DNA of 64,000 nt, from NCBI RefSeq assembly GCF_000499845.2, contig NC_023753.2:8261791-8325790 (forward strand), read 5' to 3'. Shown one piece after another: positions 35,301-44,029 of the stretch (its first letter is position 1; the number at the start of each line of letters is the position of its first letter). The stretch is from Phaseolus vulgaris (lineage: Eukaryota > Streptophyta > Magnoliopsida > Fabales > Fabaceae). A program made the translations under genes and the position numbers. The notes beneath the pieces are model-generated. The model saw only the letters and a program-made list of their open reading frames with translations, had not been told where the DNA came from and did not search any database.

Positions 35301-36270
35301 CCCAGATAAGTGTGCCGCCATCTTGGCGATGAGGAGCCCAGCTACGGTGAAGGAGGTTCAACAATTAACAGGTCGAATGGCCGCCCTATCTCGCTTCGTG
35401 TCAGCTAGCAGAGAGAAGGGACATCCCTATTTCCAGTGCTTGAGGCGCAATAACAAGTTTGCTTGGACGAAGGAGTGCGAGGAAGCCTTCGTCAAGCTCA
35501 AGGAGTATCTGGCGAGCCCGCCGATTTTGTGTAAACCGCTGGTGGGAACCCCTCTCAGGTTGTATTTTGCTGTAACTGAGAGGGCGGTGAGTGCGGTGCT
35601 CGCCCAGGACCAAGATCAGGTTCAAAAGCCTATTTATTTTGTTAGTAAGGTGCTGCAGGGCCCCGAAACGAGATATCATGCCCTGGAAAAGGCTGCGCTA
35701 GCTGCGGTATTTTCGGCGAGGAGGTTGCGCCACTATTTCCATAGCTTCACCATACTGGTGATGACTGACCTGCCCATCCAGAAAATTTTGAAGAAGCCCG
35801 ACGTTGCGGGAAGGATGGTGAAATGGGCAGTGGAGCTGTCAGAGTTTGACATTAAGTATGAGCCCCGAGGCCCGATCAAGGGGCAAATCTTTGCAGATTT
35901 CGTGGTCGAGCTCTCATCTGAGGCGACACGAGTAGAAGGGGACGACTTCCGTTGGGTACTCTCGGTGGATGGATCGTCGAACCAGCAGGGTAGCGGTGCT
36001 GGGGTCATTTTGGAAGGACCCAACGGCGTGCTGATCGAACAATCTTTGAGATTTGCCTTCAAAGCCAGTAACAATCAAGCAGAATATGAGGCGCTGATCG
36101 CCGGGATTTTGCTGGCCAAAGATATGGGAGCGAGGGTGTTGATGGCTAAGAGTGACTCGCTGCTAGTCACAGGGCAAGTAACTGGCGAGTTCCAGGCTAA
36201 AGATCCACAAATGGCGGCTTACCTGGAGTATGTGCAGGAATTGAAAGTTCCTTCGCCTCCTTTGAAGTAG
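32341..36270 (+). CDS. Retrotransposon gag-protease-reverse transcriptase-RNaseH-second RNaseH polyprotein
   Basis: One open frame of 1,309 codons from the first in-frame ATG. Gag region: an LQGTALEWF-type capsid segment near 150-170 and a zinc-knuckle variant CEFHQGFGHTVDSC (C-x2-H-x4-H-x4-C) at 33462-33503. Protease: DQGSSAD at about 33870. Reverse transcriptase: LVKKSNGKWCMCVDF and YVDD (35122-35133). RNaseH: region near 35560-35830. A second RNaseH-like domain starts LSVDGSSNQQGSGAG near 35960 and includes NNQAEYEALIAG. The frame ends at TAG 36268-36270 inside the last part of this second RNaseH; the continuation lies in the next frame. A one-base difference in a short A run near 36245 would explain it. 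The lesion likely prevents an integrase fusion product from this copy. Confidence 0.93.
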   Translation: MRKMRSNRSSPVAPVAAEGAAAMTMAQMVEIMRSLQATVEASRIEQARMHEDLTASRARNDELSKVTEELRQDLQEQQGRPIAEEVAPSSPPRVFPMPFDQAITDTPIPTSVVPVKAVFTGVEDPEAHLTTFHTQMMLSGGSDAVYCKMFVSTLQGTALEWFVSLPNGHITNFQQFSKIFVKQYIVNKAPPRVSYDLFDIRQYQGESLRDYLNRFGAQMVRPPAKDEEMLVYAFKKGVLPGPFCEVLIRAHPATFAEVRRLAVAHIADESEVAEKRGSVAPTRPRAQTRIQPQRVPETAAARRDQRTRHPYDPRKSKGRGQGRQQPARREYNRPPKHKFVMGLADLIAIPNTSARLKAPEKVGDKVLGPKPDAWCEFHQGFGHTVDSCLALGYQLDDLVKSRFLNDYLLDRRTGGASSSQPAGAEAQQHEMPTHGEIHTIAGGFSGGGCTASQRKRYARSVMTVDMFEDHSPEVDITFTKQDLRDVVPHDNDPIVISLITAGRRVHRVLVDQGSSADVMFWPTFTQLELPLDQLRPYGGCLYGFTGDQVEVRGYIELRTTFTDVAGSRTEKIKYLVVNAPSAYNILLGRPTLNRIGVIPSTRHMKVKLPSMEGVMITIKSDQKEAKKCYENSLKNKRSVSYVTTTPPPGVKPRSTVTEETTGRDVEMVDVELGEGNAGLEEEEARNRPEEARELGIARAVIARETRPKPVEQWLEREIGEKIFKLGRSPEVELQDQIAKVIERHLDAFAWSASDMPGIDPDFLCHHLAMDSLVRPVRQRRRKFNEERRQAIRDETQKLLAAGHIREVQYPEWLANVVLVKKSNGKWCMCVDFTDLNKACPKDSYPLPSIDALVDSAAGCKLLSFLDAFSGYNQIKMHPMDEEKTTFMTERSCYCYKVMPFGLKNAGATYQRLMDRVLAPMLGRNVQAYVDDMVVTLPEKSKHVADLEELFTTIAKFRPKLNPEKCIFGVEARKFLGFLLTERGIEANPDKCAAILAMRSPATVKEVQQLTGRMAALSRFVSASREKGHPYFQCLRRNNKFAWTKECEEAFVKLKEYLASPPILCKPLVGTPLRLYFAVTERAVSAVLAQDQDQVQKPIYFVSKVLQGPETRYHALEKAALAAVFSARRLRHYFHSFTILVMTDLPIQKILKKPDVAGRMVKWAVELSEFDIKYEPRGPIKGQIFADFVVELSSEATRVEGDDFRWVLSVDGSSNQQGSGAGVILEGPNGVLIEQSLRFAFKASNNQAEYEALIAGILLAKDMGARVLMAKSDSLLVTGQVTGEFQAKDPQMAAYLEYVQELKVPSPPLK

Positions 36271-37778
36271 TGCATGTGCCCAGAGAGCAGAATGCCCGAG
36301 CTGACTTGCTAGCTAAGCTCGCCAGCTCAGGCAAGGAGGGTAGGCAGAGGACAGTAATTCAAGAAACTCTGAAGACGCCAAGAGCATTTGTAGCAGATCA
36401 CCTGGTTCTTCAGATAAGCAAGTCGACGGAGAAAGCAGCGATAAGCCATAAGTCCCTGACGCAAGAAACTTTGAGATCGCCGAGAATTAGAGCATGTCGA
36501 GGAGAGAAGGTGAACATGACGCAGGTCTGCGCTATCCATGAGCCAGACACCTGGATAACACAGTACAAGCGGTGCCTGGCAGATGGCCTTCTTCCACTGG
36601 ATCCGACAGAGGCTAGGAAGATAAAGAAAAATTCTAGCAAGTACACAATGATTGATGGCGAGTTGTACAGGTTTGGGTTCACTCACCCACTCCTGGAATG
36701 TGTCTATGGTGAGAAATGCACGAGGATTATGGCAGAGTTCCATGAAGGCATATGCGGAAGCCACGTCGGGGGTCGAGCTCTGGCCGCAAGGACCCTCCGT
36801 GCAGGTTACTACTGGCCAACGATGAGAGAAGACTGCAAGAAGTATGCACAGTGTTGCAAACAATGCCAACAGCACGCCGATTGGCACAAGGCGCCTCCCG
36901 AGGGGTTGAAGTCGATTTACAGCCCTTGGCCGTTTCATACCTGGGGAATCGACATCCTGGGACCTTTCCCGCTGGCGATCAGGCAGATGAAGTACTTGGT
37001 GGTGGCGATTGAGTATTTCACCAAGTGGATCGAAGCAGAGCCAGTGGCCCAGATCACCGCACACAAGATCGAAGGTTTCGTGTGGAAGAACATTGTGTGC
37101 CGGTTTGGTGTGCCCAAGCGCCTGGTGTCGGACAATGGGACTCAGTTTGCAAGCCACCTGTTGAAAAAGTTGTGCGAAGGGGTGGGAATTCAACAAGTGT
37201 TTGCATCCGTCGAGCACCCTCAGACAAATGGCCAGGTAGAGTCGGCTAATCGGGTGTTGCTGAGAGGTTTGAAGAGAAGGCTCGAGAAAGCCAAAGGAAG
37301 TTGGGCTAAGGAGGTACCCCGTATAGTCTGGGCGTACCACACCACCGAACAGTCAGGAACCCATGAGACCCCGTTCAGCTTAGTCTATGGGTGTGATGCA
37401 ATGATTCCAGTGGAGATCCAGGAGAGCTCGCCGAGATTTCAGAACTTCGTGGAGGAAGACTCAAATGAAGAAAGAAGACTGAACCTGGATCTACTGGATG
37501 AGGTCAGGGAAGAGGCAAGATTGAAAGCTGAGGCGGTGAAGAGAAGGATCGAACGAAGATACAACTCGAAGGTAATGCCGAGACAGTTTAGAGAAGGCGA
37601 CCTGGTGATGAGGAAAGCCCACCAGTACGAGATGGAGAATAAACTGTCGCCCAAGTGGACGGGGCCGTTCAGAATAACCGAGGCCCTCGGGAACGGCGCC
37701 TACCGCTTAGAGACATTGGAAGGAGGGGCGATTCCTCGAACTTGGAACGCCACGCACCTGAAGTTGTATTACAGTTAG
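36270..37778 (+). CDS. Retrotransposon RNaseH end and integrase, in a shifted frame
   Basis: About 500 codons open from 36270 without an ATG at the start, because it is the continuation of the polyprotein after a frame shift. It begins with HVPREQNARADLLAK, the usual end of the second RNaseH of Tat elements. Integrase follows: an HHCC zinc finger (HEGICGSHVGG ... CCKQCQQHA, about 36740-36875), a catalytic core with WGIDILGPFP, VSDNGTQFAS and EHPQTNGQVE (the D, D, E residues), and a C-terminal chromodomain-free tail ending RTWNATHLKLYYS. All three acidic catalytic residues are present, so this part alone looks intact. Confidence 0.92.
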   Translation: MHVPREQNARADLLAKLASSGKEGRQRTVIQETLKTPRAFVADHLVLQISKSTEKAAISHKSLTQETLRSPRIRACRGEKVNMTQVCAIHEPDTWITQYKRCLADGLLPLDPTEARKIKKNSSKYTMIDGELYRFGFTHPLLECVYGEKCTRIMAEFHEGICGSHVGGRALAARTLRAGYYWPTMREDCKKYAQCCKQCQQHADWHKAPPEGLKSIYSPWPFHTWGIDILGPFPLAIRQMKYLVVAIEYFTKWIEAEPVAQITAHKIEGFVWKNIVCRFGVPKRLVSDNGTQFASHLLKKLCEGVGIQQVFASVEHPQTNGQVESANRVLLRGLKRRLEKAKGSWAKEVPRIVWAYHTTEQSGTHETPFSLVYGCDAMIPVEIQESSPRFQNFVEEDSNEERRLNLDLLDEVREEARLKAEAVKRRIERRYNSKVMPRQFREGDLVMRKAHQYEMENKLSPKWTGPFRITEALGNGAYRLETLEGGAIPRTWNATHLKLYYS

Positions 37779-39090
37779 AAGCTTTGTAAGTAAAGACAAA
37801 CACAAAGTTATATTACGATGTCTCTGTTAAAACAGTTTGAAGGGGGCACTCTTTTTTCCCTAAGGAGGGTTTTTAATGAGGCTACCCAATAAAAGAAGAG
37901 TTTTCGAAGTTCAAAGGTGTTTTAGATTGCGTGCTTGTTGTTTTCAAAAAGTTTTGAAGAAAGACCTTGTCACTTATATGTGATTTAAAGCAAGTAAAGA
38001 TATATTGCATGCTTTCTAAAAGGTTTTAAGTCCTCATCGTCTTTCGGCGATCGGAGGCATCAGTTAAAGTTTTAAAGTCCTCATCGTTTTTCGGCGATCG
38101 AAGGCATCAGTTAAAATTTTAAGTCCTCATCGTCTGTCGGCGATCGAAGGCACCAGTTAAAAGACCTCAATGCCCTCGCGCGTCCTGAGGCGAGTTAAAG
38201 ACCTCCTCGCTGTCGAGCGAGTGCAGGCGAGGAAGAGCGAAAAGTTCTCAGTGTTTCTGGGGGCGAGAAGATGTAACCCCTGGGGCAATGTAGAGGCACC
38301 AGTGAAAAGTCCTCAGTGTTTCTGGGGGGGAGGAGATGTAACCCCTGGGGCAATGTGGAGGCACGATTTAAAGACCTCCTCGCCTGTGAGCGAGTTCAGG
38401 CGAGTTAAAGACCTTCTCGCCTATGAGCGAGTTCAGGCAAGATAAAATCCTTCTCGTCTCGAACGAGTTCAGGTATGGTGTAAAGGGTGGAAGAAGTTTG
38501 GAAGGTGGCTAAGGTAGGTTCGAAGAGAGCGCCTAGCCACCCGGACTTTTGTTCTGAAGCTCAGGAAGGTAGAGAAGGATCCGAAAGGCGCCTCTACCCC
38601 CAGATAAAAGAACAATGGCCAAGGTGAAGCCAGAAAGAAGCTGACATCGCCAAGATTCTTTGGCGACCAGAAAAAGTTCAAACAGTGGCGAGAAAGTTAA
38701 AGACCCGTTTTGATGAAGCAGATCGGGTGAAACAATGTTTTAAGCCAGTAGTTGAGTTAAAGCTCGTTGCTTGAAAAGTGATTTTGCGCTAAGATTCATT
38801 GCCTTAAGATTACGAGTTGTTAAATTGATTATTGTTTGAAGTCGAAGTGGTTCAAAGCAGTTAAGTATATGCTCGCGCTTACAAAATCGCTAAGTTAATT
38901 TCTTGAAGAAAATTGTGCAAGGAAAGTTAAAGCAGCTAAAAGAGTTATAAGAAGGAGTTGTAAGAAGGAATGTCAAGACTTTGTCATTAAAGATAAATGT
39001 CAGTTCAGAACATATGTACAAGAAAGTATGAAGTTGTTTACAAGTTATATACAAAGAGAAAGCACAAAGGCAGCGGATGGAGGGAATTGA
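37779..39090 (+). other. 3' region of the element between integrase and the antisense gene
   Basis: Non-coding. It contains the tandem repeats at 38021-38480 (separate entry), and no credible protein frame. The right edge is the 3' end of the antisense gene, whose stop codon is at 39091-39093. Confidence 0.7.
38021..38480 (+). repeat. Tandem repeats in the 3' region of the Tat element
   Basis: Three arrays in a row. First, three copies of about 46 bp, each with AAGTCCTCATCG and CGGCGATCG (starting near 38029, 38075, 38121). Second, two copies with CTCAGTGTTTCTGGGGG and ATGTAACCCCTGGGGCAATG (near 38250 and 38312). Third, short units of AAAGACCTCCTCGCC ... GAGCGAGTTCAGGCGAG from 38368, with related units at 38190. 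The common CCTC..CG..GGCG pattern suggests they derive from one ancestor. Such arrays are known downstream of integrase in Tat/Ogre elements. Confidence 0.9.
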
Positions 39091-41704
39091 TCAGTCTTTA
39101 GCGGGAACCACTTTCCCATCCACTACCTCGTTGTTAAGGAACACCATGCTGAGGTCCAGATCGGGGAACAAGCAGGCGAACTGTTCCCGTGCAGCCTCGA
39201 ATCCAGCAGCCAGAATTTGGGCAGAACTCAGATTAAGTTCTTCAATTTGCTTCTTGAGTTCTTCAGTTTGTTCCTTCAGCCCCTTATTCTGCTGCTCCAG
39301 CTCTTCAACTTGCTTCTTGAGTTTTTCGTTGGTTTCTTGAGCCTGGAGAAGGTCTTCAGCAACCTTCTTGGATTCTGCTTGCACCTTGCCCAGTTCAGCA
39401 GCAAGCTCCCCTTTTTCCTTGTTGGCTTCGTCGAGCTCAGCCATGGCGTCATCCCTCGCTTTCTCCACCTTTCCAAGGAAGATCTCCCGGTCGGCTGACC
39501 TTTGCTCCAGTTTCTTCACCTTGGCGGCGTCAGTTTTTATGAGAGCCTCCAGGTCAGCCACCTTGACGCGATAAGGCACAATCTTGCTCTCCAGTTCGAT
39601 CTTTTCTTGAGCCAGTTGCTGCACCTTATGGCGGAGATCAGTGGCCTCCTTGCGCGCCATCCTGAGCTCGGTGCTCATTGCATCTTCTACTCGGGAGTGT
39701 TCAATTTCCGCGAGTGTCAGATTGCAGGACAACCTCTCCGCTTATAGTGCTGTTTTCAGTTCGAAGGGCGTAGAGGTCGTCCTGGAGCTTTTTGGTGGAG
39801 CTCTCCACAGCTCTAGAGATGATGGTGGGGAAGTCCTCTGCCATCATCTTCATTTTGGCCGAGAAAGGCTCCCACATCCTCTGGACCTCGAGAGAAAGTT
39901 TGGCTTGTGGAGGCACCGGATGGTTTGCTTGTTGGTTTTCGCCGCCACCCTCTTTAGTTGGTTGTTCAGCAGGAGCTTCTGGGCGTGGTGGCGACGTCGG
40001 GGATTCGGTAATTAGGATTGGAGAGTTGTGGGCAACCTCATCCCCGATTGGTGCGACGTTGGCGGTTGAGACATTTGAAGGAGGACCCCCTCCAGCTGAT
40101 ACAAAGGGCGTGGAGGCGCTTGGGGGGTCCTCCATGAAGTTTGGCCCAGGGGCCTCAACCGCAGGTGGTGCAGATGCCAATGGAATGGCTTGGACTGGAG
40201 AAGCAGGAGCCTGTGGGGGTGGCGATGATGGAGGAGGAGCAGGCGTGGATGGCGGCGTTGTTGGAAGAGGGGGTGGTGCAAGCGGTGAAGAAGGTGCCAC
40301 CCTCTTCCTCTTCGTGACAAGGCCATCTTCAGTTGCCTCGTCGTCTTCCTACTCCTCCTCGTGGACTACCTGGGGGGCTTTCCTCTTGGGTCTCCTGAGA
40401 ACCAGTTTCTTGCGTTGGGCGGCGGTTTGGACATCGGAAGGAGTTGGGCCCTTGGGTGGCGATCTGCCTTGAGCAGCGGCGATCTCCACCACAGAGTTTG
40501 ACACTGTTTGAGAGCCTGTTGCCAATCCGTGGGTTCGGGCGAGCGCCCTCAATTCAGCAAGCTTGCCCCGCCCCAACATGTTATCTGCATAGAGTGAAAA
40601 TGCAGGGGTTAGCTCAAAAAGAAGATAAATGCATAAGACAGTATGCAACCAAGCAGACAAATAGTGCAGAAAAATAAAACCAAAGTCCTGCGCACAACGC
40701 ACAAGACGCCCAGAAACAGTTAACAAAAGCAGTATTAGAATAAGAACTTAAATGTTCTAACCTATTCGAATTTCGAGTTGGTCCTCGAAGAACTCGAAGC
40801 AGATCAGGGTGGTAGTAAGGAAGGTGATGTTGGCATCCGCCACACTCTTCCAAAAGAAGCAGAGATCTCTGTCCAAAGCGCCCATGCTATCAGGACTTCT
40901 GGGTCTCCTGAAGCAGCTCTTGGACTCTTTGTTCCCCTTGTTCACCCAGTACAAGGGGAAGCCGTCGAGTAGGGAAGCGTCCTTGTCGTTGGGGCGCACT
41001 TGGACGAACTTTTCCTTCCACTCTTTATAGGATTGCTGGAAGATGGAGAGGATCGACCTCCCAGCAATCCCATTCAAGCTTACCCACAGGCGGTCTCCTG
41101 GGTGCTTGGCTTCAAAAAGAAATAAGAATACATCTACAGATGCTGGCAACCCCAGATGGTCGCACATAACTTGGAACGCCCGCACAAACGCCCAGCTGTT
41201 GGGATGGAGCTGGGCGGCGGCGATGTTGAGCTCGGTGAGAAGCTCCCTCTCGAAGCGAGTAAAGGGAAACTTTAGTTTCACCTTCTTGAACAGAGTTGTG
41301 TAAACGAAGCAGAAGGGCCCGTCATTGTTCGCCTTGTCGTCGGCGCAAACTGGCAGCTCGGGGGGGCAAGGCAGCACTGTCATCTTCTCGTCGTGCTCCT
41401 TGTGAAATGTTTGGTGAGGCTCATCCCCCTTCGTCAACCGCAGAACTGCCCCAACAGTGTTCACAGAAGACGTTTCCCTCAACAGGGTCGAGTTGGCCCA
41501 GGGGTACAATTTTTTGAAGTCTGGTGGGGGGACGGAGGCTCCTCCGGTGACAGGTGGAGTGGCCTGGGCCGGGTTGGGGCGGGAAGGTGCAGGCCTCTCA
41601 GCCTGGGAAGACGAAGCACCGCGTGCTCGCGGTGGGTTGAGTGCTTGAGAAGAGGGGTTTCGCGATGAAGGAGGAGGATTCGGGGTGATCTTGGAGCGAG
41701 TCAT
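39091..41704 (-). pseudogene. Antisense gene of the Tat element (gypsy-type transposon protein plus coiled coil), disrupted
   Basis: Opposite to gag-pol. Exon 1 41704-40762 begins MTRSKITPNP and continues with a conserved block containing FPFTRFERELLTELNIAAAQ, LHPNSWAFVRAFQVMCDHLG and VFLFLFEAKHPGDRLWVSLN. This resembles the Pfam family for putative gypsy-type transposon proteins (PF04195). A 177-bp intron (40585-40761) with donor GTTAGA and acceptor TATGCAG joins in frame to exon 2. Exon 2 has a basic stretch, a Pro/Ala-rich linker and a long coiled coil rich in E, K and Q (39680-39200), ending EVVDGKVVPAKD. Two lesions break it: TAG at 40349-40351 and a frame change near 39735 in a GAGAG run. 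Antisense genes in this position are known in Grande and relatives; their function is not established. The intact length would be about 810 residues. Confidence 0.82.
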
Positions 41705-42302
41705 GATGGAAGCTGCAAAGGAAGAAGAAAGGAAAAGGCAATCAGGACTCGCAGGGGCTGACTCTAATCATGAACGAAGGGTGAAAAAACGAACGAACGA
41801 AGGTTCGTTGCAACAAAGACAAAGCCCTAAGCTACGAAGAAGGGGAAATAGCAAAAACAACCCACAACGTATGCACCAGACAATTAAAGGATGATGCGAA
41901 TCGGTTAAAATGCAGGAAAAACCAGCAGAAAAAGGAAAGGAAGTACCTTTTTATGATCGGGAAGGCGATGAAGGATGTTGGTGATTCAGAAAGTTGAAGA
42001 ACGCTGAGAGCTTTTTTGCAGAAGAAAGTAGGAGCGTCTGAGAATACGAAGAAAGTGATGGAACAGTGAAGAGAAATGGGTTTAAGGGTTTTTCGAAAGG
42101 GGTTTAGGAAGCGCAAACGTTAACTGAAGGTAACCGTTGATGAAGCCACGTGTCGAGCGATGGGTGAGGGGTTTGGTGGAGCGTCAGAGAAGCAGAAAGT
42201 ACAACCGCTTGGAATTCTGCGTCAGTGCCACGTAGATCGGTGTTGACGTGACCCTTTTAGTCTTTTCGCTGGACAAGTCTTCGCTCAAGACTGGGGGGCT
42301 TG
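41705..42302. other. Upstream region of the antisense gene and sense 3' end of the element
   Basis: A stretch of about 600 bases with no credible frame. On the minus strand it would hold the promoter and leader of the antisense gene. On the plus strand it ends with a G-rich purine tract (AAGACTGGGGGGCT at about 42287-42300) next to the right LTR, the expected place for the polypurine tract that primes second-strand synthesis. Confidence 0.65.
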
Positions 42303-43091
42303 TGTACCGCCCTGGTAGTCGGAAGTGATGACGTGGCATCAAGCTACAGTATAGGCGTGTCGACAAGGCGCCAGATTTGCAGAAGGGAAGGAAGTCGGGG
42401 GGCTCGTGTAGTCGACAGTTGTTGAGTTGGCGATCGCCCAGTTGAAGATGAAGTCGCCAGATGTAAAACTCAGACGACCAAGTGTTTGGAGATCGCCCGA
42501 GCAAGCACATCGCCGAAGATGAAGGTGGTGCAGATTATGAAGGCGGCCGGCGAGACCACAGGGAAGGTGTACGGGAGCACCTTAACTCGCCAAGTCTAGT
42601 AGAGATCCTGCTCCCAAGTTAGCTATGCACTGGGCAGTACCATGCATAAGTAACTTAGCCAAATGAGAGTAGAAGCAGCGCCCAAGTCAAGGAGGCTCCA
42701 GATGATGGCGCGTGTACGACTGGATGCGAGCCACGTGTCCAGGTCTGTAACTGCCAGGAGAGAGAAAGTGACCAGGTATTTAAGGGTTTCTCAACGAACT
42801 TTCAAGGTACGCACGTTCAGATTACACTCTTTACGCTTGCGAGTTCTTGAGCATACTGTGAGAGAGAACATTGCACGGCTCCTTGAGAGTTCTTGAGTGT
42901 TTTTGCTCTTAGTATTTGGTGGTTCGGTCACTGACTTGGGCGTTGGAGTGCGATCGGCCGCAGCGACGCCGCTCTGTTCTTTTGCAAGTTCTTGAGGTGG
43001 ATCTTGAAGAAGGACGGAAGTTGAAGCGGTGCACACGTCGATCCAAGTTTGACGAGGCAAGTTCCAACGTTCTGGTCAACAGGCAGGATCA
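42303..43091 (+). repeat. Right LTR (789 bp)
   Basis: Same length as the left LTR, without indels. Six base differences seen by eye: five transitions (for example GGTGTG/GGCGTG, CTCGGA/CTCAGA, GCAGGTT/GCAAGTT) and one transversion (TCGCCA/TCGACA). It ends GGCAGGATCA followed directly by the target duplication ATCCT. Confidence 0.95.
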
Positions 43092-43096
43092 ATCCT

Positions 43097-43970
43097 TATA
43101 ACCTACCAAATTGAAAACATGCTTCTTTATTTAAATTAAAAAAATAGTTTATTTTTTTCATTATATTATGCATTAGTATTATAACTTAAATTATTATCAC
43201 TTACAAATAAATTATAATGAAATAATTTAACATGTAAAGATAATAATATTTTAATTTATCTATTTTTTATCAGCATTACTTTACCTAATTAGAAACATTA
43301 ATTAAAAAAATTAAAAAATTGAAAATATTTATATAATTAATGTACTTTTAATATATATAACAAATTTTAAAATTTTAAATTTTAAAAAATTATTGAATAA
43401 CCAAAATAACTTGTTTTGGTATGATAAACCCACCCGCTTCAACCCCATTTTTTGTGGGCCGGTGAACTGGCCTGTTCATTTCATACTTATCCCGTATACT
43501 TCAATTAACAACTAATTTAATATCTTATTTTGTAATTCAAATTTTAAGTAGTCTTTTTAGAGACTAAAATCATTTTTTAATGGAGATAATTTAAAATAAA
43601 TTATTTAGCAAATGGATTGATGTGTAGGGTTAACTAATAATATTTTTTTTTAAAAAAGGTGTTGTTTATATTTTTATGACAAAAGTAATGTTTTTTTATT
43701 TAAAAATTTTATTATATATTTTGAAAGTGTATACAAATTATTGAACATAGAGAGAGTACAAATTGCACATATATTTTTTTAAATTGATTCACTATTTTGT
43801 TCGGTACGTGTCTTTTTATACTTTATTACCTTTCGATTGAATATTTCTGAAAAATAATGATGACGATCACATGTATGAAACAAAGTGGGAGGCACATACG
43901 TGGCACTCTCTGATTGAGTGGGAAAGAGACTCAGTGAAGATGTGGAAGGGCACCACAAAGGCTCCAAGTC
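43097..43970. other. AT-rich spacer and promoter region upstream of the first peroxidase
   Basis: 43110-43370 is a copy of the AT-rich block at 30640-30890. A small island at 43430-43480 has balanced composition but no frame. From about 43870 the sequence is the probable promoter of the peroxidase gene. Confidence 0.55.
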
Positions 43971-43980
43971 CTATAAATAA
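43971..43980 (+). promoter_or_regulatory. TATA box of the first peroxidase gene
   Basis: CTATAAATAA, a near-consensus plant TATA box, lies about 50 bases before the ATG at 44030. Transcription would then start near 44003-44010 with a leader of only about 20-27 bases. Confidence 0.7.
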
Positions 43981-44029
43981 GTGTGGATAGATGCTCTTTT
44001 TTCAAGTACACCACTTAACCAAATCAATT

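Larger units (their letters stand above)
31140..43091 (+). mobile_element. Full-length Tat-lineage Ty3/gypsy LTR retrotransposon
   Basis: An 11,952-bp element flanked by a perfect 5-bp target duplication ATCCT (31135-31139 and 43092-43096). It has two 789-bp LTRs (31140-31928, 42303-43091), a primer-site-like stretch right after the left LTR, gag-protease-RT-RNaseH-second RNaseH in one frame, integrase in the next frame, 3' tandem repeats, an antisense gene and a G-rich purine tract before the right LTR. The second RNaseH before integrase, the long 3' region and the antisense gene place it in the Tat lineage (relatives: Grande, Retand, Ogre). The LTRs differ at six sites by my comparison (about 0.8%), so the insertion is recent. 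Coding lesions (below) suggest that this copy cannot move without help. Confidence 0.96.

Noticed and set aside
36327..37340. Minus-strand frame of 337 codons opposite the integrase
   Set aside because: A mirror frame of a codon-biased integrase gene; the residue composition is odd and no domain is visible.
39792..40472. Plus-strand Gly-rich frame of 226 codons
   Set aside because: Shadow of the Pro/Ala-rich linker of the antisense gene, which reads better and splices in frame.
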